A DNA stretch of 30,349 bases from contig CANBQJ010000020.1 in assembly GCA_947371645.1 (NCBI GenBank), positions 1 through 30,349 of the forward strand. Direction: 5' to 3'. Within the stretch, counting starts at the first letter, position 1. Every line of letters begins with the position of its first letter. The notes beneath the pieces are model-generated. The model was not told the origin of the DNA. It saw only the letters and a program-made list of their open reading frames with translations, and did not search any database. Below are positions 27,886 through 30,349 of this stretch, piece after piece. The translations under genes and the position numbers were made by a program. This DNA is from Burkholderiales bacterium (GTDB lineage: Bacteria > Pseudomonadota > Gammaproteobacteria > Burkholderiales > Burkholderiaceae).

Positions 27886-28755
27886 TTACTTCAACAGGCC
27901 GGTGGAACGGCCCACCTGTTCGATGACGTCAAAGTCAGCGGGGTTGGCCGTCACGAACTTCTTCGCACCTTGCAGGTCCAGCACGGCCTTGTCTTCGGGC
28001 TTGCTGGCGTCCAGCGTCAGGAAGGCGTCGGCGAACTTCTGCACGGTGGCGGCGGGCAGGTCCTTGCGGGCCGTCCACACGTAGTCCACGAAGGGCGGCG
28101 TGGTCCAGATCACCTTCACCTTGCTCTTGTCGAACTTGTCGCCGGCCACCAGGCGGTTCCACACTTCGATGTTCAAGGCGCCCGACTGCACTTTGCCCGA
28201 CTCCACCATCTTGACGGTTGCGTCGTGGGCGCCGCTGTAGATGGGCGCGCCGGCAAAGTCCTTGTCGGCGTCGATGTGGAACTGCGTGCTCAGGAAGTAG
28301 CGCGGGAACAGGTGGCCCGAGGTGGAGCTCTTGGAGCCAAAGGCGAAGCTCTTGCCGCGCAAGTCTTCCGGCTTGTTGATGCCCGAGGCCGTGTTGGCGA
28401 TGAAGACGCTGTGGAATTCGCGGTCGATGTCGCGCATCACCACGGGCCTGGCGCCCGACATCACCTTGGCCTGCACGAAGGTGAAGCCGCCCAGCCAGGC
28501 GAAGTCGATCTTGCCGGCGCCCAGGGCGGCCACGGCGGCGCCGTAGTCGATCACGGGCACGTACACCACCTTCACACCCAGGTGCTTTTGCAGGTGGTCG
28601 ACCAGGGGCTGGTACTTGCGCATCAGCTCGGTGGGGTTCTCGTCGGGGATGCCGGAGACGCGGATGACGTCTTCGGCGTGGGCCTGCTGTGTGCCCAGGG
28701 CCGTCAGGGCGCTGATGGCAAACAAGGTGGCGAGTGCGGTACGGCGTGTGGTCAT
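27886..28755 (-). CDS. phnD: PhnD-family ABC transporter substrate-binding protein
   Basis: A 289-residue periplasmic binding protein with signal peptide MTTRRTALATLFAISALTAL and cleavage near QAHA. The family features VSGIPDENPTELMRKYQPLV, VPVIDYGAAVAAL, FAWLGGFTFVQAK and GSKSSTSGHLFPRYFL are those of PhnD-like proteins, which capture phosphonate, phosphite or related oxyanions. The IPDENPTEL and GGFTFVQA variants recall the subgroup that databases label putative selenate-binding; this is from memory and unproven. AAGGAG lies 9 nt before ATG 28755. The permease gene is 57 bp upstream on the same strand; the ATPase must lie beyond the window or elsewhere. Confidence 0.88.
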   Translation of the reverse strand: MTTRRTALATLFAISALTALGTQQAHAEDVIRVSGIPDENPTELMRKYQPLVDHLQKHLGVKVVYVPVIDYGAAVAALGAGKIDFAWLGGFTFVQAKVMSGARPVVMRDIDREFHSVFIANTASGINKPEDLRGKSFAFGSKSSTSGHLFPRYFLSTQFHIDADKDFAGAPIYSGAHDATVKMVESGKVQSGALNIEVWNRLVAGDKFDKSKVKVIWTTPPFVDYVWTARKDLPAATVQKFADAFLTLDASKPEDKAVLDLQGAKKFVTANPADFDVIEQVGRSTGLLK

Positions 28756-28812
28756 GGGGAAGGACTCCTTGAAGGTGGTGATGATGGAGGCAGGGGCGGG
28801 ATCAAGCGGCGA

Positions 28813-30349
28813 TCAAAGGGGAATGAGCACAGGCAGTTTGGCCACAGGTGCCGACAGGATGCGGGCGCGGGCGCGGTCACCCAGGGCGTCCACCACCGCC
28901 ACGAGCAGCACCATGGTGATCAGCAGCAGGGTGAGGTCGCGCATGTGAAAGAGGCTGATGGCCGTGTTGAGCGCATCGCCAATGCCACCCGCACCCACGA
29001 AGCCCACCATGGCCGTGGCCCGCACATTGACTTCAAAGCGGTAGAGCGTGAAGGCCATGAGGCGCGCGCGCACCTGCGGCAAAACGGCAAACAGGAAGGT
29101 GGCCAGTGTGCCAGCGCCTTGTGACTGCAGCACGGCGGGCGGGCCGGTCTCCACCTCTTCCAGCACGTCGGCGAACAGGCGGCCCATCACGCCGACGTTG
29201 TGCACGGCAATGGCCATGATGCCGGCCAGCGGCCCGCCGCCCACCCACACCACGAAGACGAGGGCCAGCGTGAGTTCGGGCATGACGCGGGTGCCTTGCA
29301 GCACGGCGCGGCTGACCCACTTCACCGCCTGGCGCCGCAGCCGGGTCAAGCCGGGTGGCCGGGGCGGGTCGGGCAGGTAGCTGCCGGTCATCAGGTGGGC
29401 CGCGGCCAGCGGTGCCAGCACGAAGGCCAGCGCGGCCGACGCCAAGGTGGCCACCCAGGCCATCATCAGCGTCTCGCCGATCTGGCTGCCCACTGTGCGC
29501 AGGAAGGGGGCGTCCACCACCAGGTTGTCGAGCGTGAACAAGGGCGGGGCCTGGCTGGTCCACAGCTCTGACCAGGGGATCTCCAGTTGCGAGAGGGCCC
29601 AGGCCGTGCCCGCAGCGCCCAGGCCCAGCGCCCAGCGCAAGGGCCACCGCCGCAGGCGGGTGCTGAGCAGCTCCAGGCCCACCACGAAGACCAACACCGC
29701 CAGCAAGGTGGTGGCCAGCTTGTCGTACTGGAAGTAGCGCAGGCTCAGCGCGATCTCGCTGCCCAGGCCACCGGCCCCCACCACGCCCAGGATGGTGCCG
29801 ATGCGGATGTTGCACTCCAGGCAGAACAGCGCGTAGCCTGTCCACTGCCGGTGCACCTGGGGCAGCACGCCATGCACGAAGATGGCCCAGCGCGACGCGC
29901 CCATGCCCCGCAGGGCCTGGATGCTGCCGGGCTCGACCGCTTCGGCCAGCTCGGCATACAGCTTGCCGATGTTGCCGCCCATGGTCAGGCCGATGGCCAA
30001 CACAGCGGCGCCTGGCCCCAAGCCGATGAGGCGCACGAACACATAGGCCCACACGATCTCGGGGATGGACCGCAGGCCACTGAGCAGCAGGCGCGACAGC
30101 CACCGGGCCAGCGCCAGGCCTTGTCGGGCCCAGGCGGGTTCGCGCCGGGGTGGGTCAGGCAGCTCGGGCACGCGGATGGCGAAGAAGGCCAGGCCCAGGC
30201 CCAGCACGACGGCCATCACCGTGCCCAGGATGCCGATCAGCAGGCTTTCGATGGACCGCGTCCAGACCCGGTGGACGAAATCGGCAGAAAAATCAGGCCG
30301 GGCCAGGCCGGTGAGGATCTCGCCCGCGTTGTGCAGGCCGTCGTGGTCC
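28813..30349 (-). CDS. phnE: PhnE-type ABC permease with two fused permease units, N-terminus cut by right edge
   Basis: An inner-membrane permease of the phosphonate/oxyanion type, with 511 codons visible and the frame open to the edge, so the true start is outside. A GTG-ATG at 30219-30214 is internal: the codons before it encode a normal permease N-terminus (WTRSIESLLIGILGTV). Two homologous halves are evident, each ending in the ATPase-contact loop: ALRGMGASRWAIF...LPQVHRQ...VGAGGLGSEI and LQSQGAGTLATFL...LPQVRAR...VGAGGIGDAL. A single polypeptide thus supplies both permease subunits. It is followed by the phnD-type gene. Substrate is as uncertain as for PhnD. Confidence 0.88.
   Translation of the reverse strand, partial: DHDGLHNAGEILTGLARPDFSADFVHRVWTRSIESLLIGILGTVMAVVLGLGLAFFAIRVPELPDPPRREPAWARQGLALARWLSRLLLSGLRSIPEIVWAYVFVRLIGLGPGAAVLAIGLTMGGNIGKLYAELAEAVEPGSIQALRGMGASRWAIFVHGVLPQVHRQWTGYALFCLECNIRIGTILGVVGAGGLGSEIALSLRYFQYDKLATTLLAVLVFVVGLELLSTRLRRWPLRWALGLGAAGTAWALSQLEIPWSELWTSQAPPLFTLDNLVVDAPFLRTVGSQIGETLMMAWVATLASAALAFVLAPLAAAHLMTGSYLPDPPRPPGLTRLRRQAVKWVSRAVLQGTRVMPELTLALVFVVWVGGGPLAGIMAIAVHNVGVMGRLFADVLEEVETGPPAVLQSQGAGTLATFLFAVLPQVRARLMAFTLYRFEVNVRATAMVGFVGAGGIGDALNTAISLFHMRDLTLLLITMVLLVAVVDALGDRARARILSAPVAKLPVLIPL

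Overview
The window is GC-rich chromosomal DNA from a betaproteobacterium, most likely of the order Burkholderiales (Comamonadaceae or a related Leptothrix/Aquabacterium-type lineage). The signs are a DUF4148 exported protein, a VF530-family protein, a CadR-type regulator with a cadA pump, and many sensory and c-di-GMP genes. I see no insertion sequence, prophage, CRISPR array, rRNA or tRNA.

Layout. (1) 1-2866: the 5' two-thirds of an elongation factor G paralogue (minus strand, running off the left edge), a very basic 40-codon ORF just upstream of it, and a divergent RIO1-type kinase. (2) 3085-7647: a cytoplasmic chemoreceptor with three nearly identical tandem PAS units, then cheR and cheD, a small unknown protein and a FlxA-like coiled-coil protein behind a long inverted repeat. 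(3) 7666-13680, minus strand: a large soluble hybrid histidine kinase (PAS-GAF-PAS-HK-REC-REC-HPt) followed by two overlapping membrane diguanylate cyclases that look like a tandem duplication; only one keeps the inhibitory I-site. (4) 13837-16191: an MFS transporter, a divergent VF530 protein and an unknown 256-aa protein.

(5) 16178-18138: a TetR regulator divergent from an exported protein resembling 2,4-diacetylphloroglucinol hydrolase (PhlG). Two identical 16-bp palindromes lie between them, forming a compact regulator/operator/enzyme unit. (6) 18166-22028, minus strand: a membrane fatty-acid hydroxylase/sterol desaturase, a TetR repressor, a thiolase, a short-chain dehydrogenase and a DUF4148 protein. 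Related palindromes precede tetR and the thiolase. A second TetR gene (22180-22776) diverges from the hydroxylase across a promoter region full of GGACACG repeats and palindromes. (7) 22767-27190: a metal locus with a CadR-type MerR regulator, a cadmium/zinc/lead P-type ATPase driven from a 19-bp-spacer MerR promoter, an EamA transporter with a very histidine-rich tail, and an exported protein ending in a natural hexahistidine. (8) 27273-30349, minus strand: a PhnE-type permease with two fused permease units (cut by the right edge), a PhnD-type binding protein and a Crp/Fnr regulator. An FNR-like box lies after the last of these.

Functionally the window combines signal transduction (chemotaxis and c-di-GMP) with three small TetR-controlled metabolic units, heavy-metal efflux and oxyanion uptake. 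All statements rest on reading the sequence and on family knowledge; no search was run.
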